The position numbers and the translations under genes were made by a program. A DNA stretch of 64,000 nucleotides from Neospora caninum Liverpool (taxonomy: Eukaryota; Apicomplexa; Conoidasida; Eucoccidiorida; Sarcocystidae), in contig NC_018390.1 in assembly GCF_000208865.1 (NCBI RefSeq), positions 4,296,270 through 4,360,269 of the forward strand. The letters run 5' to 3'. Positions 22,730-36,000 of this stretch are shown here, piece after piece. The notes under the pieces are model-generated. The model saw only the letters and a program-made list of their open reading frames with translations. It had not been told where the DNA came from and ran no database searches. Within the stretch, counting starts at the first letter, position 1. Each line of letters opens with the position of its first letter.

Positions 22730-24374
22730 TTAGAAACGACGACTGACCATGGCATCAATATCTCCGACCTTTCCATACTTCTCTTCAATCGTGTTGATGC
22801 CGCTTCTTGCCGCGCTGCGCAGAGTAACCACATCACAGACAGAGAACCTTTCTTCACCGAAACAAGCCCCCTTTTCTGCGTGGTCGTGGTGGCAAACGCA
22901 CTTCGCAGGGTCCCCTGTGAAGGCCTTGGAAAAGAGCCTGGTTTCCGTGTAAAAGTCAATACTGTGGAAAAGCAATGGGGCGAGTTTCACAGTCAAAACG
23001 GACTCTAGTGGCTGACCACATACATCCCCGTTTCGAGTAATGGGGGTTGCTTTATCTACTTGTAGCATCGCACAAGGCGCTTGAAAGTCGAAACACAGGC
23101 ACCGAGTCTTCGCCGGGTTGTTTTCCACCGCGCACCTGATCTAACCTGATCTCAGCCTAGGCAATCGTTACACGGTTAAACATGGTGAAGCACGAGAATG
23201 ATATCTTGCAATCGTAACAAAGCTAGCCCCTTTTCCGGTGATAGAACTGCATGGTATGGTGGGAATTTTGGAACGTACCTGCCATGCTGGAAAAGCATGA
23301 TAGCTCGAGCCGCCATGAACGCGATAGCGAGTGCAACAAAGAGTAGCACACTCTCGATCCTCACCGCAAGCCTTTGGCGACGTCCGAAGACATGTACAAT
23401 CATGAAACTCGCTAAAACGAAACAGGCGAGCGAAATCATGAAGCACCAGAGGATGCGGTCTTGTTGCTGCCTCAGGTATCGGATTGCGGTTTGCATTGAC
23501 TCAAAACCGTCCGCTCCTCTCAAGGCGAGACCTGCAAGAAAGACCGATCAAAAGCATAGACATTTCAATGCAGTGTTAAATATCGAACTAAACTTGGTAA
23601 TACAGAATCTATGGCACAGCTGTGTGCGACTAGCAGAAAGGACTTCATCGTTGCAAATGCGAGCGCGGAGTCCTGGCCTGGATGGGATCAAAGAACCCCG
23701 AGATTCCCTAGGATTCGTAGCTTGGGGATTAACAGAGGTTGAACGGGGAGCGTACTGAAGCCAGTGCCTAGCATGGTGAGCGCGTGCCTGATCTGCTGAA
23801 TACGCACGACACTTTCCTACTGCACACCGCCTGTGGTGCCATCGCGCTGTAGTTCCGCAATATCACAACAAACACAACGAAGCTGGCGCCGTTGACACAA
23901 ATGGAACCTGCGAGATCGGAGCTTGCACTTGTAGAGTGACACAACGAGCCTAGCTTCTGGACAAGAACGTGTGGGATACAGGATCTTGCTTCGGTTGCAC
24001 TGCTCATGATTTCATGCGAGACTCAAAGCTACAACTCATACCGGGGGCCAGGATGCAGGAGAAGGTGCAGTTGACGATAACATAGAGGGCAAGAATGAAG
24101 CTGAGACTTGTCAGGGTAATGTGCAACAACGCGGAAAATGCAGTGGCTTCTTCTGGTGGAGGGCTTGAAAGCTGATGGAATGAGAAGCCAGCCACGACTG
24201 TAGCTTGCGTCGCAATGATCCAGTAGTTTCGCGTGAACCAGTCAAGCTCCCTCTTCCTGATCAAGAGGTCTTTTTTGCTCGCTCCAGTTACCAGATCATT
24301 CTTCAGAATGGACAACATCTTTGCCAGAGTAAGACGAGAGAGAGACTGCTTGGGAGAGTCACTTTGCAACGCCA
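22730..24374 (-). CDS. Four-TM membrane protein with Orai-like topology and Cys/His-rich tail
   Basis: Exons (minus strand): 24374-24042, 23531-23279, 23135-22730, with phases 1 and 2 agreeing. The first in-frame ATG is at 24318 and gives 311 residues; an upstream exon joining at the acceptor at 24375 is possible. Four hydrophobic segments lie at about 33-48, 60-92, 119-141 and 152-173. The pattern is a basic N-terminal helix (KKDLLIRKRELDWFTR), TM1 with ATQATVVAGFSF, a long TM2 ending SCILAPGLALRGADG, a helical linker, then TM3 and TM4. It recalls the order in Orai (CRAC channel) proteins, including the Pro-Gly after TM2. TM1 lacks the selectivity-filter Glu of animal Orai, so channel function is unproven. 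The 134-residue tail has about ten Cys and a CVCHHDHAEKGAC cluster that could bind metal. Its role is unknown. Confidence 0.7.
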
Positions 24375-26345
24375 CTGCGATACTGTGCGGGAGACGACCG
24401 CAGCCTCTGTGGCGCCGCGAGTGCTAACGAAATGACCAGGTATCCAGGAAGGCGTTGCCACGGCAACGAGGTAGGAGAATGAAAGGAAAATGAATTTTCT
24501 GACTAGAATGAGGCAACCGGACACGAAGACGCAAGGAGGCGGTCGCTGGTTTCGAGGTACACACAGGATCACGGTACGACCTGCTGCTCGTTATTGGACT
24601 GTCCTTTGCTGGGTAAAGCCACTGCTGCCTGTGTATTATATTTTTAAAAGGCTTGTTCTCCCCGGATTTTTGAACCAGGCAGACTTTAAGAACTCAAACG
24701 ACTTGACACGGGTTCCCGCAGCATACACGCCGCCGTGTCTTGTTCGCCGACTGTCTTGCGTGGTCTCTCTCCAGTGACCGAAACGCTCGACATGCATGCT
24801 AACTTTTCGTCGAGAATTGAATTCCCTTTCACTTGCCAGGGGAGCACACACGGCTAGTCTGGCCTTTGAGGTGGCGTCGTCGTCATTGACGACGTCACTT
24901 TGTAAAAGTAAGAGAGCGAGATGTGAGCCAGCCTCAGAAAAAATTTTAAGCTGCGGGGGAAAGCGTCTAGCGACGCGAAGAATACTCCACACACTGAACA
25001 GTTTTCTCTCCACCCCGTCCTCCCAACATCGAAAGCTGTGTGGACCGGGAAACCAAACTCGCCTCTGCGAAGCAAAGAACCCTAGCACTGTGGCAACGAT
25101 GACTTACAACTTTCTGAAAGCGTAGTTGCTGCCGTCTGTGGCGAATGCATGCTAGCCGGTTTCAAAGAAACGATAGCTCTCCTGTTTCCCCGCTGCAGCT
25201 TCCTGTCTGTTAAGTAAGCGTCTGCGTCTTGGATATCGTAACATGCGGCAAACAGTTCACTTTCGTCCAGCAGAGGGAGACTGCCCCCACGACTTTGCGT
25301 GAGAGACTATTTTTCCCCTCCTAGATTCGTCAGGATAGGTCAAATTGAACCGACGTCACGTGCTGAGACTGGAGAACCCCGTTGTGTGGAGGCCATGTTT
25401 CTAGGGAAAACCTGGGGCCCCGCCGTTAAAGTTGCGACCTCGCCCGCAGGATCAAAGCAAGAAAAAGACTTGAGCTATTTCCGAGGATGCTGCTGTTTTG
25501 ACTGATGTGACCCAGGGTGGAGAAGGGACAAGTCGCAGATCCTGCGTGGGATGCCCGTATGTGCTGAAAAGGGATTCGCGGACTTTCTCAGTTCGTGGCA
25601 GCTGGGCTGAGCCATGTCACTTTGAGAAAACAGGAAACGATGTCCCTCCCCTACGACGTTCCTTTTCCCAGAGATACAGTTTTGCCGCTCCTTCCCTTAT
25701 TCCACGGGCCCTTCATCGACAACTGTAGGTTATGCGCGCCCCATGCCACAAGCGGGTAAAATGGGATCACTCCACGAATATGTGGTCTATGAAGTTTTTA
25801 AACAAGAGGCGATGTCAGACTTTCTGGCCACCGCACAGGAATTATCACTGTTTTCGCGCTCTTGCTTGCTCGCGACATTCGCTGTCCGCGAACCAGCCCA
25901 ACGCGTTGCCTATTCCGACATTTTGGAATTGGACGCGCAGAAGCTCCACCCTCCAGAACAACGCCTTAAAACCTCGATTTTCCAAGTGGCGAACAGCCGC
26001 TGACCTGCGATTCCAAAAGGACCTTCGCGTATCCCCCCGCTTCCGGCTAGAAAAGCAAACGGTTCCCATAAAGCTGTGGACCACATAGAAAGCGCCTTTC
26101 CGTTATGCCTGTCGCTGGTGTTGGTAGCCTATGCGTACACATCCTTCTGACACCCCGAGCGAACCGAAGGAACTGCTTTCCAGCGAGGCCTGCCAGCGTA
26201 CCATCGAACGGCCTCGTGTCCTTCAGAGCGAAAGATCTTTCTTTGGGGGAATCTTTTTCCCCTTCCGTCGTCCGATTCGTGGTCCTCTCAGTGCTGACGC
26301 GTGTCCTTTCTGTTTGCGGCGTTCTGCTCGTGGAAGTCGTGGGGC
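24375..26345. other. Intergenic region
   Basis: This is the upstream region of the 4-TM gene and the 3' flank of the gene at 26346-27419. A non-coding 5' exon of the 4-TM gene is possible because the first exon begins at an acceptor-like cag. No other feature is supported. Confidence 0.4.
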
Positions 26346-27419
26346 TCACGCTTGATTCGGAAGGATGAGCGGTTTGGCCATGTACGCCTCATGCGCCCGT
26401 TTCCTTCGTACCATGAAGCAGCAGAACAGCATGATAACCAGGCCGGCAACCATGCAAGCTGCGGCGACTGCAATGACCTTGCCGTGTTGACTCATTGCGA
26501 CTGCTGGGTCTGGCTGGTGAAAGATAATGGGGGGAGCAGTGAGAGGACTGCCCGTCACCTGGAGAGCGGGATGCAGCATCGTTGCGCCCAACATCTGCCA
26601 ATTGATAAAAGACATTGCGTTCGGCGCCACAAAATCCTGTGGCCGGTCTCGAATTCGAGATCCGACCACCCTTGCATTCGTGGACAAAGATGACTCCCGA
26701 GGCTCCACGTGGGGCGTCGCACCTCTCTTGCCCAGCGAGTGCGCCAACAAGGACTGCTTTTCTTCGGACGGTGGAAAGGCGGAGTGAGGCACACGGCGGG
26801 ACTCTCGTTCGGCGCGCGAGTACCAGTCGGGAGTAAGCGGCGCGAGATCGACGTCAGAAAAATGGTTTTGACCCTCGGAAAGCGTATGGTGTCGAAGAAT
26901 CTGGGAAAATGCACCCTTTGTCGCAACTCCGGAGGCGCGCGACGCCAAAAAAGGGATCTCCCTGTCCTTGTGCAGAGCCCGGTCGTCCGGTGTCCGCGCG
27001 GTCGCCATTTTGAACGGACTTCGCCGCTCTTTCGAGCCCACACGAAAAGACGAAACCGTTGGCGATACAAAAAGAAAGCGGTCTCGCGGAGAGGCAGTTG
27101 CGGCAGACGCACCGACAGAGTCCAGCAGTGGCAACACGATCGAAAGTAAAGCCGAGACAAGAACGAGCGACAAGATGTGCAGAGGGAGAAATCGAGAGCG
27201 AGTAACTGACCCCGGGAACCTGCGTCGTTTGCGCCCCAATAAGAACCACACTCCGCTAAGAGCAGTGGCCGAGTCGTCGCACTCCAGTTTTATCCCTGCT
27301 GGTGACCTCGAGGAAAGCACAACCCACACGCGCGAGGGCTCTGAGGCGCCCATCCGCCCACAGCCGACTGCAGCGGCAGAAGGCGGCGCTTCGGATGACG
27401 ACTGGTTACCAATCGCCAT
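26346..27419 (-). CDS. Hypothetical protein with two membrane segments
   Basis: A single exon of 357 residues from the first ATG (27419). The frame extends seven codons further only through non-ATG codons. A polar N-terminus with a basic patch (GRKRRRFPGSVTRSR) precedes a strong hydrophobic segment at about 78-100 (LPLHILSLVLVSALLSIVLP) followed by small residues. This looks like a recessed signal anchor. A polar middle of about 200 residues follows. A second membrane segment at about 315-337 (VIAVAAACMVAGLVIMLFCC) is followed by a basic stop-transfer (MVRRKRAHEAYMAK) and a short tail ending PNQA. The layout suggests a type I or two-pass protein of the secretory pathway; dense-granule, rhoptry and plasma-membrane locations are all possible. 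I do not recognise a family. Confidence 0.65.
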   Translation of the reverse strand: MAIGNQSSSEAPPSAAAVGCGRMGASEPSRVWVVLSSRSPAGIKLECDDSATALSGVWFLLGRKRRRFPGSVTRSRFLPLHILSLVLVSALLSIVLPLLDSVGASAATASPRDRFLFVSPTVSSFRVGSKERRSPFKMATARTPDDRALHKDREIPFLASRASGVATKGAFSQILRHHTLSEGQNHFSDVDLAPLTPDWYSRAERESRRVPHSAFPPSEEKQSLLAHSLGKRGATPHVEPRESSLSTNARVVGSRIRDRPQDFVAPNAMSFINWQMLGATMLHPALQVTGSPLTAPPIIFHQPDPAVAMSQHGKVIAVAAACMVAGLVIMLFCCFMVRRKRAHEAYMAKPLILPNQA

Positions 27420-30400
27420 CGTTACCAGAAGGGATGACAACAGAGGTCCGAAGGGAGGGCGAGGAAGAGACTAGGCTGCAAGGCGGAACTATGCAGCCCA
27501 AGACGACCGCATCCTCTCCATCGCCGTGGTTGCCGGCTCGAGCCCCGGCTCTCCAAATTTTTGTCGTGGACGTTTTAACTGCTGACTTATGGAGAAGAAC
27601 AAAAGAAGCGTTTTCGCCAAAGAAAAACCGCGGGATGGCACAAGTTACCGTGTCTGTGAGCGGGACACGGAGACGAACGAGACAAAACGGCGACGGCCAG
27701 CTGTTTGACCACGACAGAGAATTTCACGCGTGCAATGAGACCACAGAAACTATCTGTTTTTTTCGCGTTCGTTTCTCGCAACGAGAGGCGCTGAGCAAGG
27801 ACTCCACCGGCAAAAGGCCCCTTCCTTCGTCGAGGCTTCGCCAATGCGATGAAGCTAGCTGCGTGGTACCAGCGCCGAGCTGACGGCGCCGTATGCCGGT
27901 GAAGACCGACACCTCGGAGATGCTGCTGCTGCCGGCAGGAAACAGTTTTTGCTTCGAATGGGGAGAAAAGAAGGAGCAAAATCGGGAGCGACATCGATTT
28001 TGGGGACTGCCAGAGCCTGGCGCCTTCTGCTGGGCTTTCCCCACCGTTCTGCCCTCCGGTGGTGCCTTCGAGCCGTCACTTGTCTTGCGAACTCTTACAG
28101 CTTGCAGCGGCTTTCCGCCCCAAGCTCGAGGGAGAAACCGGTGTGCCCCGGGGTTTTGCACTATCCAACACTCCCCGAAAATCCACACTCTGACGAGGAG
28201 CCCTGACTCCCCAAACCCCGTTATGCCTCTGCCTGGACTGATGCTGGCCGTGTATCCAGAATGACAGAAATTCCGTGACAAGGCGCTCGTGCGGGGGGCG
28301 GTCACAGCTGAAGGCTCCGAGTCGGTACTCGTACCATTTTGGTGCATTCGAAGCTCTGGCGAACATATCCTCACCTCCGAAAGTGTGTGTTATCGAGGTC
28401 ACCTGTCGCCAAAAAAAAACGTAGGCCCCGGAGTCGCGGCGCGCAAACGCGGGGACCAGTCGGGAGGACTTCCAGGCTCGCAGTATGCCTTGGAGGCCAT
28501 GGACGGACGCCACAGACTTCTACGTTTACCCGTCAAGCAGGCTCGACCATCCTAAGGTCGGGTTTTTTCTGGAAAGAAACTTGGGTACCAGCCCAGCAGG
28601 GGGACCGGAAACAGAGAATGCCCAGACGCACGTGATAAGGGACAAACTGCGCGTGACACGCCCGATGGAAACAGAGATTGTTCGCTCTTAGGTGTTAATC
28701 ACGTCTCAAAACTATGCACAGAAAGTGGTGGCAAATACCGTCGACTGCATGTTGATTTCCATTTATCGTTTTTTAAAGACACCTGGACACACCACCCTAC
28801 CTTGGAACTTCACGTGCGGTAAACCCTCTTTTTTCTCCATTGGCGGATGCGGCTATACTTGCACGAAACTCCACCACCTTTTTCCAGCTCTTTGACTTCT
28901 AGTCTAAACCGCGTGCCTGAGCACGGGGTCCTCCACCCACCGACTGCAAAAAAGGGGAACCGAATTAGTTGCTGTGCCGCCTGCGCTGCCTCAGTCTGCA
29001 GTGGTGCTCGACAGAAACGCTGCGCTTCCTAAATTCCAATCGAAACGAAAACTGGTAACTGACACTGGGGGGGGGGGGGGGGGGGGAAGGGGGGGACTGC
29101 TCCCCAAGAGAGATGGCTCCTCTCCCCTCGCTCACATGTCGGTCCAGAGTAGGGCTTTTCTAGTATTTTCCGTTCCAGGGAGCACCGCATGAAACCATAT
29201 ATCTGCGTAGGCGAGTTCGTGCTCACCGGCTGCCTTCACCAGTCTCGGAATAGAACAGGCTGAAATTGAATGTGGCTATATCTCCACCTGAGAAATAGAG
29301 ACAATCACGTCAGCCTGTGCGGTATACTGCTACTGAAACTGTATGGCGGATCCATGCCATGATTCCGGCACAAGTGTTCTTTATGCACGCAGAACACATT
29401 CGAGAGTTCGTGGAGGGCGCCTAAGATGATGATAGAGAAGAGGGAAGGGACGAGCAACGCGTGCAGCATTCGACGCCTTTTTACTGGGATCTGTTTTCTG
29501 TTGACCTCCTAACGGCATAGCAACTCTGCAGTCTCTCCCATTTCTCTGGACCCCATCACGCAGGAAGGCAGCCAGTGCTGAAAGGAAATTCATTCCAAGA
29601 GACGATGCCGCGTAGGCTCAGACAGCGGGACTCTCCACTGCTGTCGAAAGGAAAACTGCCTTCGACGAGAGACTACCATTTTCTGGTTCACACCTTCTGT
29701 AGTCGGATGTACTAGCGATTGGTGCCTCTCGAATTGCTGCGGATATCACTTTCTGCACAAAGGCTAAGCACTTGACAAATGTTTGAGGTAGGTATGTGTA
29801 TCCCAAAGTAGTGGCTGCGCAACGTCGCTGATCTCTATTGCCTGGGCAATCACAAAAGGATCTCAAGGACCTCGTCCACAGCAGTCGTGTTTTTTTGTAC
29901 ATCCAGAACAGCTAGATAAAGACTGCAATGGCCAGAGGTTGGTTTCTTCTCGCCATCTGTCGTGGGTGCGCTCTTGGCGTGCTTGGCGCAGGCGCCCCCA
30001 AAATCTTCAGAGCAGATGGCGCGTCAATTTTGAGTGTTCCGCATTCGCGGAAGAGATAGCACCCGCGTGCTCTCTGCATTGCCATCGATGTCCTGAGAGA
30101 GAGAGAGTCGGGATGTCTGCTGCCAACCTCACAACACAAGCGGTCTCCACTGCAATCTTAACCCATCGTGATTGACGAAACCCCTGCTCCATACAACCGA
30201 CCTGGGAGTCTGGATTTGCCGAAGAAGGCGAAGAGGCAGAAAGTACCACTGTGCGGCAGCGAGGAATCCGTTTCGCTTTGATCCGCGTAGAGCCACCGTC
30301 CAGAAAAGGATTCGGGAGTGGTATCCTTACGTCTGGAGGGGACCCGCCTCTTCTGTTCAGTCTCCCTAGAATTCCCCTCCCTCGGTGTCACTCCGCAGAG

Positions 30401-33065
30401 CACTGGACGCAATCGCAGGAAATCGAGGACCTCACAACAGCAGCCACGAGCGGGCGGAGGCTCTTGAATATGTGCCTTCACCATCTTAGAAAGTCTACCA
30501 ACTCACAGAACGCACCGGTTGTGGAGTTGCCTGTATGCGCGTTTCACCTTCCGCCACATGTCTTTTTCTACTGTCAGCCTGGCTTTCCGGCTCTTTGAAT
30601 GGCTAAAAACCTGCCGGCTCCTCATCTTTCACTGTTGAGTTTCTCGACTTTTTATGTGGGGAAAAAGGGTCCACTCTCCGTGCACGCATTCACCCTCGAG
30701 GCGACACTGTTGCTGTCCTTGCGGCACCGGGGCACTGTCGGGCACGTCTGTTTCGTGTATCCTTACGCTTGCCGCTTCGGTCTCGCCCCGCCTCGGTAGA
30801 ACTCTTCGGCGGTGAAGCATTTTACCGAAAGTGTCTCCTGAGACCGTGGCTGTCGCCCCTGCAACCACAGAAAATCCGCGTTTCTTGTTTCGCAACGCCG
30901 CGGGGCACCGGTGAAAACGGGAGGCAGTATTCGACGCGCTGCGACACCGGGTACGCGCCTCCTGAGTGTTGCTTTCTGTTTTTTGTCGGCGACGAGCAGC
31001 AACGCGCTGTACTTTTCTTCGCCATTCTATATCTTGCTTACCTTGAGTGGACAACTGTAATGAGGCTGACGAATAGGCCGGCAAGACGCGCATTTCTTGC
31101 CCCCCACCGTGTCTCCTGCACGAGGTTCTCGCACCGAGTCACTCTAGTGACCTACGAGATTTGCCTGCATCCCCTGTCGTGCGGAAAGTTTCTTTCTTTT
31201 CCTCTAGACCACTGTTTCGACACGCACCTCACTCCCATTCTGTTGGCCTCGAGCAGTCTTCTCTTTCGCCCTCTGCTTTTGCAAATTTCGGTTAGCTGCT
31301 TGTCGCCTCCCTACTGTTTGTGCTTCTCTGTCAAGGGCCAACGGCGAAGAACGCGTCATATTTGTGTTCTGTCGTAAAAATCGATCTTTGAGAGTTCAGA
31401 AACAGCTATATCTACATTGCGCAAACTTCCAGTCTCTCGTAGGTTTCTTGCGAAGAGAAGGAGAGTGAACAACCGCCAAACTGGAGGACCGCCTCGTCCT
31501 GCGCCTCCGTCTTTTCGCTGCCGTGTCGACTGCAGCGCCTCTTCTTTCTTCGTTCAAACCGCTCAGCCTGTGTAATTTCCGGCCTCTCGGTCCGTTCTTT
31601 CACTCTCCCTCTTTTTCCGCGCGAAAGCCAACGTTGAACGAAAAAGCCTCAGACTCCATGGCGAGCACGAGAATCTCGAGTTAGGTGTCGAATTTCTTTT
31701 TCTTCCGTGCGGAGCGGGTCGTCTTGTTTGGAGGGGGGGCTGTCTTCCTTTTTCTCCCGACACCTGGCAACCGCTGCGCGTCTACGTCTTCACGTTTGCT
31801 TTCCGTTTTTTCCAACTTGCTTTCTTTCACTTCCCTCCGCGCCCCTTTTCCCCTACACCTCATTCTATCTCCCCGGAAAGTGTTTAAAGGGTTGACGCTC
31901 CAAATCTGCGCTGTCTGCTCCGCAAAATTTCCGATTCCGACCGCCAGCTCACCTCTTCAGCCGTGCTCGGCGCGGAGCGCCCAACTTGCATTTTTTCTCT
32001 TTGTTTCTCCGGCGTTTTTTTCTACTTCGCTTCGGCTGAAGAATCCCGAAGAAAGACAGTCTTTCTGCGTTCCCCAGGTTCCGGCTCTGACGACGAACGG
32101 CCCGAAATTGGACACATCCAACGAGTCAGCCGTCTCTGCGCGCACAACCGCGCCCTTATCGTCCCTCGCATATGTTTAATTACTTGCATAGGTCTTCGCT
32201 AGTGTGCGTCTCCATCTAAATCTGTGTGTGAACTTGTCGTCGTTGAATCTATGGAGGCCGAAACGCACCCGTTTGTACGCATGCAGACGCACGGACACCC
32301 TTCAGTGTCTTTGTAGCTCTTTGCACCAGCCGTGTTTCTGCCACCGTGCGTGAACCAGTCTCTTTCGCCTTTCCTTGTCACAAGACGTTTTCAGGCAGTG
32401 TGTGTACCCCAGGTGTACGCAGTTCGGCCCCGTCGCTTGCCTTGCATTTTTTTCTGCAGTGTCCGTTGCTTCCTGCGTCTGTCTCGCGTCGCTTCTTTCC
32501 TTGGACTTTTTCCGTACGCTCCAAAGCACGCACAGGCTTCGCCCTGTTGCCACTGCCTCAAAAAAACAACAGGTTCGTGAGAGTCGCTTCACGCGTCCAA
32601 CGCGGAGGCGCGCTCGCCGTTTTGCTCCGGACGAGGCGCGCTCGGCCGTCGGTCTCTCGAACAAAAAGCCGTATCCGGGGCGGCTCTGCTCCGGCTCCCT
32701 TCCTCGTCCACGTTCCACAGCCTGGCGGGACGAAAGGCCGTTGTGTGTGTGTGTGGACCCTCTCTCACACACGTAGGTAGCGACAAAGCTCTGCGTCGAT
32801 CGATGCCAGTGTCCCTCCATGTGTCTTGGCGCGCCGTCCTGTGCGCGGTGTAGCCTGTCTGTTTGCGCTCCTCTTTCGGCCCTCCAGACTCGGCGGCTCG
32901 GACGCGACCCGTCCCTGTGTTGAGCTCTCGCGCGGGTTGTCCCTCTCCTCTGAAGAGGTTCCCTCCCTGCCGCCGCTCGGGTCACGCCTAACCGTAAACT
33001 CTAAGGCGACGCGCCTCTGTTTGTCCTCTCCATAGATCCCCTCCTTTGCTCGCAACCCTGCGAAG
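27420..33065. other. Large divergent intergenic region
   Basis: 5.6 kb between the two-TM gene (-) and the J-domain gene (+). Frames are short and lack motifs or credible splice chains. It contains a 20-base poly-G run at 29067. From about 31700 the plus strand becomes pyrimidine-rich, as is common in coccidian 5' UTRs, which suggests that the J-domain gene has a long 5' leader. An unrecognised non-coding RNA cannot be excluded. Confidence 0.4.
29067..29095 (+). repeat. Poly-G tract (G20-AA-G7)
   Basis: Twenty consecutive G, two A, then seven G on the plus strand. It could form stacked G-quadruplexes. Its exact length in an assembly may be unreliable. Confidence 0.9.
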
Positions 33066-36000
33066 ATGCCGCCCGGGACGACTCACCGGAGCGGGGCTTC
33101 CCGCCGCCAGTTCTCTGGTTTCTACGGCGCCTCTGGCGAGTCAGACGGCCAGGCGTTTCCCCCAGCTGACGACCCGGGGCCCGGTCGGAAGCTCTCGTCT
33201 TCGTATCAGTCCTCGTCGTACTTCTCTTCGATGTACATTCCGTCTTCTTACCTGTCTTCTTCCTTCGCGCCGTCTTCACGGCCCTTCTACCCGCGCGCCG
33301 GCGCGGCCGCTTCCGAGTCGCCGCGAGCGGGCGGCGCAGACTCTCGCTCCGCATCCTATGCCTCCGCGACCGGAGTCTCCTTCCGTCCCCTCACGCCGCC
33401 CTCGCCGCCCTCGCCGTCCTCGCCCCTCTCGCCCCTCTCGCCCTCGGCGGCCTCGGCGGCCTCGGCCCTGCCCGGCGCGGCGTTTCGCGGGTCTGCCTCG
33501 CCGGCGAAGGCGGCGTCTCGGGAGTTTTCTCGCGACGCCCTCGCCCACTCTGCAGACGTGGAGCACCTGAAGCGGGTGGTGAGCCGCATCGAGCGCGACC
33601 ACACGGCGAAGCGCCGCCAGATCCACCAACAACAGACGCTGCTGCAGCAGCAAGAGACTCTGCTCCTGCACCAGGAGCGTCAGTTGTTGGAGCGCGAAGA
33701 GGAGATCCAGCGGCTGTCTCGGGAGTTGGCCGAGCTGAAGGTCGAGGCGAAGGAACGCAAAGTGATGGCCGAGGAGGCGCGGTCTGCCTGGCTCGACGCG
33801 ACTCGATCGCTGCAGGCCTTCAAGGCGCGAGTGTGCGACGGCGAGGAGACTCACCGCCTCGTGGCAGACGTCCTGAGCGAGGCGGAGAAGAAGGAAAAGA
33901 ACCTCGCCGAGAAGATCGCCTTCCTCGAGAAACAGTGCAGTCGAAACTGCAGAGGCGGCCCGAACGCGAGACTGCGGAGCGGGACCGCCGAGACGCAGGC
34001 GCGGGGCGAGGCCGGAGACACGGTCACGCGCGCGTGTGAACGGCCCGAAGAAGCGAGCAGAGGGAGAGAGGCTGTCGGCCACTTCCTCGGCATGCTGAAG
34101 CATACTGCCCGCGGGGACGCGGACGCTGAGAGGCGCGAAGACGCTGCGCCCCAGTCGGCGCAAGAGCCCGTGCGGCGGCTCCTCGCCGCGAACCCGAGCC
34201 TCGCTGACGCCGAGGAAGTCCTCGCGTTTCTCTTCCAGAGCCTGCGGCGCGAAACCCTGCAGGTTCGTCTGTACGTCCAGCAGCGCCGCGCACTGCGCGC
34301 CGTGGAGGCCGCGGACGACTCCGACTCGTCCTTTGAGAGCGAAGAGAACGCCTGGGTGGAGGAGGCCTACGAGAAGCTGCGGGCTCACCACGTCCCGAAG
34401 GAGAGTCTGTTTCTTCTTTTTTTCTTCTCCCGCACCTCCACGCTCCACAAAATCATGCTGACGTGCCTCGAAGAAGGCAACACGCGCTGGCTCGGCCTTC
34501 TCAAAGAAGCAATCGTCGCGCAGTTCCTCCACCGACGCCTCGTCTCGCTCCAAGACCTCTCCCGGCACCCTTTTCTTTCTCCTGAACGACGCATCGACCG
34601 GGAAGGACAGGCAGCGCGGGAGAGCCACGCAGACGGCGGGACGAGACGCATCGAAGACGAGACCGCGTGCGCTGGCGAGGCGGCCGCCGAGCAGTTCTCA
34701 GCAGGCGACGACGGCTGGCTCCGCTCGCAGGACCCGCGCGAGAAATCTTGCGGCGCGGGGTCGACGCGCGAAGAGCGGGAGAAGGAAAACGCGCAATGCA
34801 GAGAGGGGACGCTCCAGGCCCGTCTTTCGGGCGAAAGGAAGGGAGAGGAGAAACCGCGCGCAAGGGACTCGACCTCCCCACACAAGGGCGGCAGTGAGGA
34901 AGAGCCCCGCCACGCTGAGAACCTCAACCACGCCTTGGAAGCGCGGACAACAGATGCTTCTCTCTCTCTCGCCGCCGAGCAGCATCCGCTTCTCGTTCTC
35001 CTTCGCAGTTCGCGCGGCAACTGGCAAGCGTCTCTTGCGTGGCTGTCCCAGTCGCTTCTCGCCGCAGGACCTTCCTTCTTCTCCCTCCACTACTCTTCGC
35101 CCCACGCACAGCCACACTCTTCTTCTTCTTCTTCCTCTTCTTCTTCTTCGGATTTTGAGGGGCGCGAAGGCGGCGAGGCCGCGGCTGTCGCGTCGGCTGG
35201 TCGCGCAGGACAGTTGGTGGACGAAGACGGAAACAGTGTGCTGCACTGGACATGCAAGCGGAATGCGCCGGAAGTCATTTCGCGGTTCAATCTGCTTGCG
35301 CTATCGACGCTGTCGATTTTCTCGAGAAACAAGAAGGGGGAGACGCCGGCGGACCTGCTCCCGCCGCTCCTCGCGCCGCCGAGCGACAACTCAGCAGACC
35401 GGCTGAGCAACAGCGCGATCGTCAACGCCCAGAAATGCATCAAACTGTGGAGACCCATCGTCTTTGAAATCGCCAACAAGGTGAGAAAGGGAGGTGGGAG
35501 TCGCCGGGTCCCCTTGAAACCCGAAGCTGCATGTGCGTTTCCCTTCGCTCTCTCCGCCGTCTCCAGCGTCTCCAGCGTCTCCGTTTCCTGACGATCCCAC
35601 GTGGCGGTGCGGGCCTTGTGAGAGGCACGAGATACAGGGGGAAACGGGGCTGGGGGTTGTGTTTTTTCCCTGCAAACTTCCGACGTTTTCCCGTTCCCCC
35701 TCTCCATTCGCGTCCCCTTTTCCGGTCGCCGTTTGTCTCGGATCTTCTCTCTCGTTGCTTGCTGTCTCTACCTCCTGAACCCGCTGTGGGGTCTCGCTGG
35801 GTGTTCGGCAGGCGAGCGCCTGTTACCGAACCCACGAAAACGAAGCGGCCTACTGTACGTACGCGGAGGCGTTCAAGTTGCAGTCGGTGCTCTTGGAGAC
35901 CCATCGCCGCCTCGAGCGTCTCGGGCGTCCCACGCTCTCTTCGACGGTTTCCCTTGTCGAAAACACCGCAAAGCTTGCGTTCAATAAGGCAAGCGTCTTC

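Noticed and set aside
23828..23907. Candidate cassette exon between the first two exons of the 4-TM gene (GSICVNGASFVVFVVILRNY)
   Set aside because: It has acceptor- and donor-like ends, but inserting it leaves phase 0 while the next exon needs phase 1. Skipping it restores the continuous CILAPG + LALRG sequence.
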